This document shows positions 33,428-40,308 of a stretch of DNA of 45,859 nucleotides, in pieces. A model generated the notes under the pieces. It was not told where the DNA came from. It saw nothing but the letters and a program-made list of their open reading frames with translations, and made no database searches. Position 1 is the first letter of the stretch, and each line of letters begins with the position of its first letter. The position numbers and the translations under genes were made by a program. The stretch comes from Patescibacteria group bacterium (GTDB taxonomy: Bacteria > Patescibacteriota > Patescibacteriia > Patescibacteriales > GWC2-42-12): the NCBI GenBank assembly GCA_028703305.1, contig JAQVNC010000006.1:1-45859 (forward strand), given 5' to 3'.

Positions 33428-35812
33428 ATGTCCGAAAATAAATTTATTAAATTTTTTGAAGAAACCACTATTAAAGACGTGCCTGAAGTCGGCGGCAAAA
33501 ACGCCTCGCTCGGCGAAATGTATAAAAATTTGGCCGGCCAGGGCATAAAAGTGCCTAATGGCTTTGCCACCACGGCTAACGCCTATAATTATCTTTTAGA
33601 GCAGACCCAGCTTAAAGAAAATATTAAAAAAATCCTGGACGGCTTAAATACCAGAAACGTAACCGATTTGGCTAAACGCGGCGCGGCCGTTAGAAAATTA
33701 ATTATCGCCACGGATTTTCCCAAAGACTTAAGCCAAGCCATTACTCAAGCTTATAAAAAATTATCCCAATTCTATAAAACTAAAAATCTGCATGTGGCGG
33801 TTCGTTCTTCGGCCACGGCCGAAGATTTGCCGGACGCCTCGTTCGCCGGCCAGCAAGAAACTTATTTAAATATTTCCGGCGAAGTTGAACTGCTCCTCGC
33901 GGTAAAAAAATGCCTGGCTTCGCTTTTCACCAACCGCGCTATTTCTTACCGCGTGGATAAAGGCTTTGACCATTTTAAAATTGCCCTATCGGTCGGCGTA
34001 CAAAAAATGATTAGATCTGATTTAGCGGCCTCGGGCGTTACTTTTACGATTGACACTGAATCAGGCTTTAATAATGTTGTCCTGGTCAGTTCAATTTTCG
34101 GCTTAGGCGAAAATATCGTGCAAGGCAAAGTTGACCCTGATGAATTTTATGTTTTTAAGCCCACTAAAACCATTATTTCCCATTCAATCTCCACTAAAAA
34201 AATCAAGATGATTTATAGCGCTGATCTGAAACATCCGGTCAAAGACATTAAAGTGCCGCTAGCCGAGCAGCGCCAACAATCAATTACCGATGCCCAAGTT
34301 TTAAAGCTGGCTGACTGGGCCATGCAAATTGAAAAGCATTATGGCCGTGCCATGGATATAGAATGGGCCTTGGACGGCCAAGAAAACGAATTATACATTA
34401 TCCAGGCGCGTCCGGAAACTATTCATAGCGTGCGCGATTACAGCGTAATTGAAGAATATGTCTTGGAAAAAAAGAGCCGCGTCATCTCTACCGGCCGCAG
34501 CGTCGGCAACCGCATCGGCGCCGGCATAGCCAACCGGATTATGGATATTGTTGATATTGCAAAATTCAAGCCGGGCGAAGTCTTAGTGACTGACATGACC
34601 GACCCGGACTGGGAGCCGATTATGAAGATCGCCTCGGCTATTGTGACGGATAAAGGCGGGCGCACCTGCCACGCGGCTATTGTCAGCCGCGAGCTGGGCA
34701 TTCCTTGTATCGTGGGTACCGGCGACGTATCGCGCAAAGTAAAAACCGGGCAGGCCGTAACCATTAGCTGTGCCGAAGGCGATGCCGGCTTTATTTATGA
34801 AGGCAAACTGCCATTTAAAATAAATAAAACCAGCATTAAAAATTTAGCCAGGCCGAAAACTAAAATCATGATGAATATCGGCTCGCCTGATATCGCCTTT
34901 CTGTCGTCTTTCATCCCTAACGACGGCGTGGGCTTGGCGCGCGAAGAATTTATTATTAACGACCATATAAAAATTCATCCTTTGGCTTTGATAAATTACC
35001 CTAAATTAAAAGATAAAAAAGCCAAAAAGAAAATTGATGAATTAACCGCCGGCTATAAAGACAAAAAACAATATTATATTGATAAACTGGCCGAAGGCAT
35101 AGCCATAATCGCGGCCGCCTTTTACCCCAAAGACGTGATTATCAGATTTTCCGATTTTAAAACCAATGAATACGCTAATCTGATCGGCGGCGCCGAGTTT
35201 GAACCGATTGAAGGCAACCCGATGATTGGCTGGCGAGGCGCTTCCCGCTATTACACGCCCTTATTTAAGCCGGCCTTCGAACTTGAATGCGCGGCCATAA
35301 AAAAAGTGCGTGATAAAATGAAACTGACCAATTTAAAAGCCATGGTGCCGTTCTGCCGCACCATAAAAGAAGCCGAGCAGGTTATAAAAATCATCGCCGA
35401 CAACGGGCTAAAGCAAGGCGTTAATAATTTTGAATTATATTGCATGGTGGAAATTCCCTCTAACGTTATTTTGGCCGATGAATTCGCCGAGCTTTATGAT
35501 GGCTTTTCCATCGGTTCCAATGATTTAACACAGCTTACGCTCGGCGTTGACCGAGACAGCTCGCTGGTTAGCCAAGTTTATGACGAAAATAACGCGGCCG
35601 TAAAAAAATTGATTAAGCAAGTTATTGAAGTCTCTAAAAAAACCAAGACTAAAATCGGCATCTGCGGCCAGGCGCCGTCCGACTTTCCCGAGTTCGCCCA
35701 GTTTTTAGTGGAATGCGGCATAGACAGCATTTCCTTAAATCCGGACACGGTTATAAAAACCACCATGGCCATATTGGAAACCGAGAAAAAAATTAAATCT
35801 CGCAACTCATAA
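33428..35812 (+). CDS. ppsA: Phosphoenolpyruvate synthase
   Basis: The 794-residue enzyme interconverts pyruvate plus ATP with PEP, AMP and phosphate. The N-terminal ATP-grasp domain has VGGKNASLGEM, VRSSATAEDLPDASFAGQQE and EFYVFKPTK. The central phosphohistidine domain has GGRTCHAAIVSRELGIPCIV, whose His accepts phosphate. The C-terminal TIM barrel has VGLAREEFI, VIIRFSDFKTNEY, MVEIPSNVILADEF, IGSNDLTQLTLGVDRD and CGQAPSD with the catalytic cysteine. Length and motif order are normal. In a sugar-fermenting candidate-phyla cell it could run either way. Element B2 lies directly upstream, and a family E repeat and a terminator follow. Confidence 0.96.
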   Translation: MSENKFIKFFEETTIKDVPEVGGKNASLGEMYKNLAGQGIKVPNGFATTANAYNYLLEQTQLKENIKKILDGLNTRNVTDLAKRGAAVRKLIIATDFPKDLSQAITQAYKKLSQFYKTKNLHVAVRSSATAEDLPDASFAGQQETYLNISGEVELLLAVKKCLASLFTNRAISYRVDKGFDHFKIALSVGVQKMIRSDLAASGVTFTIDTESGFNNVVLVSSIFGLGENIVQGKVDPDEFYVFKPTKTIISHSISTKKIKMIYSADLKHPVKDIKVPLAEQRQQSITDAQVLKLADWAMQIEKHYGRAMDIEWALDGQENELYIIQARPETIHSVRDYSVIEEYVLEKKSRVISTGRSVGNRIGAGIANRIMDIVDIAKFKPGEVLVTDMTDPDWEPIMKIASAIVTDKGGRTCHAAIVSRELGIPCIVGTGDVSRKVKTGQAVTISCAEGDAGFIYEGKLPFKINKTSIKNLARPKTKIMMNIGSPDIAFLSSFIPNDGVGLAREEFIINDHIKIHPLALINYPKLKDKKAKKKIDELTAGYKDKKQYYIDKLAEGIAIIAAAFYPKDVIIRFSDFKTNEYANLIGGAEFEPIEGNPMIGWRGASRYYTPLFKPAFELECAAIKKVRDKMKLTNLKAMVPFCRTIKEAEQVIKIIADNGLKQGVNNFELYCMVEIPSNVILADEFAELYDGFSIGSNDLTQLTLGVDRDSSLVSQVYDENNAAVKKLIKQVIEVSKKTKTKIGICGQAPSDFPEFAQFLVECGIDSISLNPDTVIKTTMAILETEKKIKSRNS

Positions 35813-35818
35813 TAAATT

Positions 35819-35860
35819 GTCATTGCGAGCGAGCCCGTACTCGGGCGACGAAGCAATCTC
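35819..35860. repeat. Family E repeat after ppsA
   Basis: GTCATTGCGAGCGAGCCCGT followed by ACTCGGGCGACGAAGCAATC contains the hairpin GCCCG-TACT-CGGGC. Compare the CCCGC/GCGGG hairpin in the copy at 28678: same position, different paired bases. Confidence 0.85.
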
Positions 35861-35879
35861 ATTTTTCTTCCATAAAAAT

Positions 35880-35910
35880 AAAGGCGGTTATTATAACCGT
35901 CTTTATTTTA
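35880..35910 (+). terminator. Terminator after ppsA
   Basis: AAAGGCGGTTA, then TAACCGTCTTT with one G-T pair, followed by ATTTTA. Confidence 0.65.
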
Positions 35911-35941
35911 CTTAATATTAGCATAATTATACTAATATCTA

Positions 35942-35970
35942 TTGACAAAAAAAAGAAAGTGTGATATAGT
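35942..35970 (+). promoter_or_regulatory. Promoter of the small-gene cassette
   Basis: TTGACA (35942-35947), a 17-base spacer and TATAGT (35965-35970). Transcription from here would include a leader of about 155 bases containing the large hairpin at 36000-36090. Confidence 0.8.
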
Positions 35971-35999
35971 TTAAAAATAATTTTGGTCTTTAAAACCAT

Positions 36000-36090
36000 T
36001 TAATTACCCCGAAATTGCTGTTATTTTTATTCGTCATTCCTGCGTAAGCAGGAATCCAGAAATTAACGCCGGCAGTTTCGGGGTAATTAA
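36000..36090 (+). promoter_or_regulatory. Leader hairpin carrying a family F repeat in its loop
   Basis: Arms of 21 bases (36000-36020 and 36070-36090, cores TTACCCCGAAA and TTTCGGGGTAA) pair with only two G-U positions. A family F repeat (36033-36062, GTCATTCCTGCGTAAGCAGG) sits in the loop. A T-rich stretch follows, so this could act as an attenuator before the strong ribosome site at about 36113-36125. No known riboswitch motif is recognised. Confidence 0.6.
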
Positions 36091-36131
36091 AGTTTTTCTA
36101 ATTTTTTTCTAAAGGAGGAGGAGGAGAAATA

Positions 36132-36353
36132 ATGAGAAATAAGTTAGCGACATGGGGCGCGGCAGTCGGTTGCCTGTTGGCGATCGCAATCATAATATTA
36201 ATTAACTTGAATGCCGACGTTAAGATAGTACTGACGTTGGCGATGATATTGGTTGCCGGCATTGTCATCTTCATGGCAACCTGCCTTATGGATTATTTGG
36301 CCGAGTTGTCTTTCAAAAAAAATCGGCCGAGCAAAAGCCTTAGGAAGGCTTAA
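36132..36353 (+). CDS. Small two-segment membrane protein, cassette gene 1
   Basis: The 73-residue protein has two membrane segments (about residues 8-26, GAAVGCLLAIAIIILINL, and 31-52, IVLTLAMILVAGIVIFMATC). A basic tail follows (KKNRPSKSLRKA), which puts both termini in the cytoplasm. No family is recognised. The start follows an extended Shine-Dalgarno sequence, AAAGGAGGAGGAGGAG, the strongest in the window. Codon choice (CTG, GTC, GCG) differs from neighbouring housekeeping genes. It is headed by a consensus-like promoter and a hairpin leader, and followed by a hairpin terminator at 36410. These marks suggest a highly expressed gene of different origin. Confidence 0.75.
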   Translation: MRNKLATWGAAVGCLLAIAIIILINLNADVKIVLTLAMILVAGIVIFMATCLMDYLAELSFKKNRPSKSLRKA

Positions 36354-36409
36354 AATTCCGAACTCATCGGTTGAGCTAGCTTCGCTGGCAAAACCGTAAA
36401 TATATAAAA

Positions 36410-36450
36410 GGAGCCGAGGCATTAACTTGCTCTCGGCTCTACTTCTTTTA
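36410..36450 (+). terminator. Hairpin between cassette genes 1 and 2
   Basis: GAGCCGAG (36411-36418) pairs with CTCGGCTC (36432-36439), followed by the T-rich TACTTCTTTTA. It may terminate partially, since no new promoter is obvious before gene 2. Confidence 0.6.
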
Positions 36451-36472
36451 ACCTTATTTTAAGGGGGTGGCA

Positions 36473-36670
36473 ATGAAAAAAATATTAGGAGCAATAGGAT
36501 TGCTCCTGCTCTGCGTCGGAATTATTGGCTTCATCTATTTAGCTAAAATCGACGGAGCCGAACCGGAACTATCATGGGGATTGGGCATGGGTCCACTTCT
36601 GATCGGCTTGATGCTGCTATTGGCATCATCGCAAAGGAAGGAGGACAGTAATGCAAATTCGCTGCCCTAA
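36473..36670 (+). CDS. Small two-segment membrane protein, cassette gene 2
   Basis: The 65-residue protein has two membrane segments (LGAIGLLLLCVGIIGFIYLA at about 4-23, and LLIGLMLLLASS near 43-54). They are joined by an acidic loop, and the tail is polar. The ATG at 36473 is preferred over the GTG at 36467 because it follows AAGGGGGTGG at a suitable distance. Its last 20 bases overlap the next gene, so translation of the two is probably coupled. No family is recognised. Strong Shine-Dalgarno use and codon choice match cassette genes 1, 3 and 4, not the housekeeping genes. Confidence 0.7.
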   Translation: MKKILGAIGLLLLCVGIIGFIYLAKIDGAEPELSWGLGMGPLLIGLMLLLASSQRKEDSNANSLP

Positions 36671-36860
36671 CCCGGGTTGTCAGCAGCCTGTCACTCTACG
36701 AGAGTTGACAGAAACGGAAATGGGCGGTTGCGGACGAAATGTGGTATGCCCGATTTGCAACGGGTCTTTTCACATTCTGTTCAGCGGAAAGACAATCTTC
36801 TTCCCGCAGGCCACCGACCAATACGGCCGTCCGCGCGTTCTGCGGAGTGTGCCTCAATAA
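36651..36860 (+). CDS. Small zinc-ribbon protein, cassette gene 3
   Basis: The 69-residue protein begins MQIRCPNPGCQQPVTLRELT. It has one cysteine pair C-x4-C (5 and 10) and another C-x2-C in VVCPICNGSFHI, with an extra cysteine in GGCGRN. Four cysteines in this spacing suggest a zinc ribbon. The remainder (FPQATDQYGRPRVLRSVPQ) is short and basic. No catalytic motif is seen. The start overlaps gene 2 by 20 bases and has a perfect AGGAGG seven bases upstream. A strong terminator follows. DNA, RNA or protein binding are all possible; none is shown. Confidence 0.72.
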   Translation: MQIRCPNPGCQQPVTLRELTETEMGGCGRNVVCPICNGSFHILFSGKTIFFPQATDQYGRPRVLRSVPQ

Positions 36861-36865
36861 AAACC

Positions 36866-36906
36866 GCCGAGGATAGCTTTTAAAGCATCCTCGGCTTTTC
36901 TTTTTT
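36866..36906 (+). terminator. Strong terminator after cassette gene 3
   Basis: GCCGAGGAT (36866-36874) pairs with ATCCTCGGC (36887-36895), and the palindrome GCTTTTAAAGC extends the stem. TTTTCTTTTTT follows. Confidence 0.88.
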
Positions 36907-36979
36907 AAAATTTGACTAAAAGCAATAAGCAAGGCAAAATGAAATTAATAGATCATTGAATGCGTGAAAGGAGAAAGCC

Positions 36980-37243
36980 ATGTCATCACCTTGGTTTATT
37001 GTTTCAATTTCCTCGGTATGTATATCCTTAAGCATCGGGCTAATCTCAAGCTTTTTCTTTTATCAATACGGGACAGTAGAATACTGGTGGGCAGTTGCCA
37101 AAATTACCTTAATATCGGCTTTTCTGGCTTTCTGCGCTATTGATATTCTATCTGCCTGCGGACATTTAAAGCCCGCACAGATGCTCAAAAAGCCCAGAGC
37201 AAGATTATCATACAAAAGAGGGCTCACACTGCTGGTTGAATAA
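36980..37243 (+). CDS. Small two-segment membrane protein, cassette gene 4
   Basis: The 87-residue protein has two membrane segments: about 6-28 (FIVSISSVCISLSIGLIS) and 39-60 (AKITLISAFLAFCAIDIL). A basic tail follows (KKPRARLSYKRG). A Shine-Dalgarno AAAGGAG lies seven bases before the ATG. The terminator hairpin overlaps its stop codon. The topology is like cassette genes 1 and 2, but I see no clear sequence similarity among the three. No family is recognised. It may have its own promoter in 36907-36979, but none is convincing. The family D element D2 begins about 65 bases downstream. Confidence 0.7.
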   Translation: MSSPWFIVSISSVCISLSIGLISSFFFYQYGTVEYWWAVAKITLISAFLAFCAIDILSACGHLKPAQMLKKPRARLSYKRGLTLLVE

Positions 37244-37259
37244 CCAGCTTTTTTTATTT
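37231..37259 (+). terminator. Terminator overlapping the end of cassette gene 4
   Basis: GCTGGTT (37231-37237), loop GAAT, AACCAGC (37242-37248), then seven T. The stop codon lies in the right half of the hairpin. Confidence 0.85.
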
Positions 37260-37307
37260 GACTAAATTGCCTTAAAAAGAGAAAATGATTATAAGAATAT
37301 TTTAAAA

Positions 37308-37447
37308 TCACCCTGGGGTTTGGGGTGATGAATAAGCGCCACCGCTTACAGCACGAAGATAAATCAACGTGATAGCGCATTGAGGCACCCCAAAACTTCT
37401 TTGGTTACTTTCTTAGTTATAAGAAAGTAACCCCTAGCGGAGCGTCG
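37308..37447 (+). repeat. Family D structured element, copy D2
   Basis: Stem TTGGGGTG (37320-37327) pairs with CACCCCAA (37386-37393). GCGC/GCGC plus AAT/ATT form the inner stem. The junction keeps GCTTACAG, GATAAATC and ACGTGATAGC. The 11-bp hairpin GTTACTTTCTT/AAGAAAGTAAC (37404-37431) is followed by CCTAGCGGAGCGTC. Bases in paired positions differ from D1 but stay complementary. The following 37448-37584 holds a weak AACGGTA/TACCGTT inverted repeat and a diverged E/F repeat. Confidence 0.8.
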
Positions 37448-37584
37448 AGAATGAAAAAATATAATTAAAAAGTAACGGTAAAATATTTAAATGTGTATTA
37501 GGCAAATATGTCAGACTGTTTTACATATTCCTACCGTTTCCTCCTGGATTGCGGCTCAAGGGCCGCAATGATAATCATAAATAT

Positions 37585-38394
37585 ATGTTTAACTTCCTTC
37601 ATACTTTTAATCCCTCGCCCATTCTCGCCGCTATCGGCCCAATCCATATTTATTGGTATGGCTTTTTTATAGTACTCGGAATTTTAGCGGCTATCGCCAT
37701 TGCGATTTATCTGGCTAAAATTTATGGCCTGGAAAGTGAAACGATTATTGACCTGTCTGTTTGGCTGATCGTTGGCGGGCTGATCGGCGCCCGGGCTTAT
37801 GACATATTTTTGGAATGGCCTTATTTTTCAACTCATCCATTAGACGTTTTTAAAGTCTGGCAAGGCGGCCTGGCTATTCATGGGGCGATCATCGGCGGCC
37901 TAATCGCCCTCTGGCTCTTCGCCAAAAAACATCACCATAATTTTTGGCAACTGGCCGGCATAGCGGCGACCACTTTGCCGCTAGCCCAAGCCATCGGCCG
38001 CTGGGGCAACTATTTTAATCAGGAACTATTCGGTTATCCGACCAACCTGCCCTGGGGCATACCAATAGATATGGCCCATCGCCCTTGGCAATATATGGAT
38101 TATAATTATTTCCACCCGGCGTTTTTATATGAAAGCTTGGGCTGCTTGCTGATTTTTATCATTCTTATATATCTTCAAAGAAAAGTCGCGAGCTATAAAT
38201 TACAGGTTGCCAGCTATTTATTCATGTATGGCGTTTTAAGATTCGCCATGGAATTTATCCGCCTTGACGCTACGCCGGTAATTTTCGGCCTGCGTTTTCC
38301 ACAAATAGTAAGCTTGCTTATTGTATTCTTGTCTTTAGGCTATTTTTGCTACATTATTTGGCTAAAAATCAGCAAAAAAACCGCTATTGAATAA
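37585..38394 (+). CDS. lgt: Prolipoprotein diacylglyceryl transferase
   Basis: Lgt transfers diacylglycerol from phosphatidylglycerol to the lipobox cysteine of prelipoproteins in the membrane. The protein has 269 residues from the ATG at 37585. A TTG at 37549 would add 12 codons made from a repeat (peptide RLKGRNDNHKY), so I reject it. About seven membrane segments are seen. Family landmarks include the GGLIGARAYD arginine, GGLAIHGAIIGG with its histidine, and the signature GRWGNYFNQELFG. HPAFLYESLGC and MYGVLRFAMEFIR follow. A short repeat-like peptide (KVASYKLQVASYLF) lies in a loop. The presence of Lgt implies lipoproteins in this organism. Confidence 0.95.
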   Translation: MFNFLHTFNPSPILAAIGPIHIYWYGFFIVLGILAAIAIAIYLAKIYGLESETIIDLSVWLIVGGLIGARAYDIFLEWPYFSTHPLDVFKVWQGGLAIHGAIIGGLIALWLFAKKHHHNFWQLAGIAATTLPLAQAIGRWGNYFNQELFGYPTNLPWGIPIDMAHRPWQYMDYNYFHPAFLYESLGCLLIFIILIYLQRKVASYKLQVASYLFMYGVLRFAMEFIRLDATPVIFGLRFPQIVSLLIVFLSLGYFCYIIWLKISKKTAIE

Positions 38395-38459
38395 TAAAAG
38401 AGCTTATGCTAATATAATTAAGTCTCACGCCAAATTTTATAAAAATTTAAAACTAACTT

Positions 38460-38723
38460 ATGCCTAATTCAGCTTCAGCTAAAAAAGAATTGCGTAAATC
38501 AAAAAAACGCCAAACGCGCAATAAAAAAATTGAAAATAATTTAAAAGATTTGATTAAAAAAAGCCGCAAAGCGATTGAAACTAAAGATGCCGGCGCTAAA
38601 GAGCTGGTAGCAAAAGCTTTACGCGCTTTGGATAAAGCGGCCGGCAAAGGCGTTATTAAAAAAAATACCGGCAACCGCAAAAAATCAAGGTTGCATAAAA
38701 AATTAAACCAAACTTTTAAATAA
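38460..38723 (+). CDS. rpsT: Small ribosomal subunit protein S20
   Basis: The 87-residue, very lysine-rich helical protein begins MPNSASAKKELRKSKKRQTR and contains NKKIENNLKDLIKKSRKAI. It ends NTGNRKKSRLHKKLNQTFK, the classic S20 layout (A-K-K-x-x-R, then N-x-x-x-R-x-K-S-R-L). It binds 16S rRNA during 30S assembly. ATG at 38460 with no Shine-Dalgarno sequence. It faces holA across a gap filled with hairpin elements and terminators; rpsT next to holA is a familiar bacterial arrangement. Confidence 0.94.
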   Translation: MPNSASAKKELRKSKKRQTRNKKIENNLKDLIKKSRKAIETKDAGAKELVAKALRALDKAAGKGVIKKNTGNRKKSRLHKKLNQTFK

Positions 38724-38729
38724 ACTCGA

Positions 38730-38891
38730 AGAGGCAGTCGTCGAATACTCTTTCGAGTATAAATTTTTGAAATTTCTAGAAAATTTTTTATAAAATTTTT
38801 GAGGCAATATATTATATCGGCAAGAAAATTTTAGAAAAAATTTACAGAAATTTTAAATTTAGACAGAATACGGTATTCGACGACTGCCTCT
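38730..38891. repeat. Family C hairpin element, copy C2
   Basis: Arms AGAGGCAGTCGTCGAATA (38730-38747) and TATTCGACGACTGCCTCT (38874-38891) pair perfectly. The arms differ from C1 and C3 at several positions with matching changes on the other side. The AT-rich core with GAGGCAATAT is shared. Confidence 0.88.
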
Positions 38892-38951
38892 AAAACAAAA
38901 AACTGTAAATATATTATAGTTTATCATAATAATATTACAGTTTTTTGTTTT
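38892..38951. terminator. Bidirectional hairpin terminator between rpsT and holA
   Basis: AAAACAAAAAACTGTAA (38892-38908) and TTACAGTTTTTTGTTTT (38935-38951) pair perfectly, with further AT pairs inside. T runs exist on both strands, so it can stop rpsT and holA transcripts. Confidence 0.75.
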
Positions 38952-38998
38952 GCATCGCTCTTTCGAATTTATCACTAACTATATATAGTAATACATAG

Positions 38999-39018
38999 CC
39001 CCTCTAGCAGGGGTTTTT
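38999..39018 (+). terminator. Second terminator after rpsT
   Basis: CCCCT (38999-39003), loop CTAGC, AGGGG (39009-39013) and five T. Confidence 0.75.
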
Positions 39019-39026
39019 GTATATCT

Positions 39027-39189
39027 GGGGCTGCCGCCGAATGCTCTTTCGGAAATAAATTTTCACAATTTTAAGGAAATTTTTTTTAGAATTTTTAAGG
39101 CAATATGATTATATTGGCGAAAAAATTTTAAATAAAAATTTACCAAAATTTGGAAATTTAGGCCGAATACGGCATTCGGCGGCAGCCCC
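39027..39189. repeat. Family C hairpin element, copy C3
   Basis: Arms GGGGCTGCCGCCGAATG (39027-39043) and CATTCGGCGGCAGCCCC (39173-39189) pair perfectly. Compared with C1 one arm base changed T to C and its partner A to G. The right arm ends one base before the holA stop codon. Confidence 0.88.
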
Positions 39190-39190
39190 T

Positions 39191-40225
39191 TTACAGCCCG
39201 GCTATCAGCATATTCAAGCCGGTAAGATAATCGCTTTGGCCGGACTTAACTCTAAAATCAATTTCGGCCAGCCGGCTTAGAATATTTTTTAAAACAGGCA
39301 AAGTAAAATGGCGCGCCTGCTCTATGCCTTTTTGCGCCACAAAGGGATGGAGTTTAAGCTGGCCGGCAATCTGGCGCTGGCTTAAGCCGGAATCAAGCGC
39401 CTGCTTAACTTGAAGCAAAATCCTAAATTGCCTGGTGAACATATTTAAGAGATAGCTGTCGCTTAAACCGGCTTCAATTTGCTCGTCTAACAGCCTGATT
39501 GCCAAAGCCTTATTTTTAACGCTTAAAGCATCAGTCAAAGCAAAAATATTTTCGCTGAAATTTCCCCGAACTAACTGTTTAACATCCTCTATTTCTATCT
39601 CGATGCCGCCTTGAGTTAATTTTCCGGCCGTTTTATAGCTTAATAATTTATCCAATTCATTGTTGATCTGCCAGCCGTCAGCGCCTACTAAGCCGACCAG
39701 CATTTCAGCGGCCTTAAGGCTAATCTTGCCACCGCGCGAAGCCGCTTGTTTTTTTACCCAATTAGCCGATTCGGTATTGCTCAATAGATTAAAACTATAG
39801 GCATACTTTTGGCCGGATAAAAACTTAAACAGCTCTGACTGCTTTTTATTCAAGGGCTTTTCTTTGCCGCTTGCATCTAAGAGCATGGGCGAGAGCGCGT
39901 TCTTAAATTTTTTCGTCTTAATATTTGACTCCCAGAAAATGATAATATTGTCGCTCTGTTTTAAATTTTTAAAATACTCGCCAAGTTTTTCAAAAATCAG
40001 CTTATCTTTATTGATAAAAACATCCTCAATAATAATCAAGCGCTTTTTTGATAAAAGCGATGACGGGCTGATAGCCGCCGCGATTTCAGAAAAATCCGCC
40101 TTAGCGCCGTTGATAATTTTAAGGCCGCTGCCTAATTTATCAACCTCTCTAAGATACTTGTCTTTTAATTCATTTAATTTTAAGCGGCTGCGGAAATTAT
40201 CTTGGCCGTAGAGAAAAATTATCAT
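39191..40225 (-). CDS. holA: DNA polymerase III subunit delta
   Basis: The 344-residue delta subunit of the clamp loader opens the sliding clamp. It starts MIIFLYGQDNFRSRLKLNEL, the typical Y-G-x-D-x-F-x-x-x opening. The N-terminal AAA-like domain has KKRLIIIEDVF and IIIFWESNIK but no P-loop, as normal for delta. The central segment WVKKQAASRGGKISLKAAE and the C-terminal collar region with NMFTRQFRILLQVKQAL and SRLAEIDFRVKSGQ complete it. ATG at 40225. The length is normal. It converges with rpsT. Confidence 0.93.
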   Translation of the reverse strand: MIIFLYGQDNFRSRLKLNELKDKYLREVDKLGSGLKIINGAKADFSEIAAAISPSSLLSKKRLIIIEDVFINKDKLIFEKLGEYFKNLKQSDNIIIFWESNIKTKKFKNALSPMLLDASGKEKPLNKKQSELFKFLSGQKYAYSFNLLSNTESANWVKKQAASRGGKISLKAAEMLVGLVGADGWQINNELDKLLSYKTAGKLTQGGIEIEIEDVKQLVRGNFSENIFALTDALSVKNKALAIRLLDEQIEAGLSDSYLLNMFTRQFRILLQVKQALDSGLSQRQIAGQLKLHPFVAQKGIEQARHFTLPVLKNILSRLAEIDFRVKSGQSDYLTGLNMLIAGL

Positions 40226-40308
40226 ATTCTTATGGGCTTGTTGTAAATTCGGTTAAATTTTGCTAATATTATAATAGGTTAATAATTATTAAAATTCAAG
40301 TTTAACTT

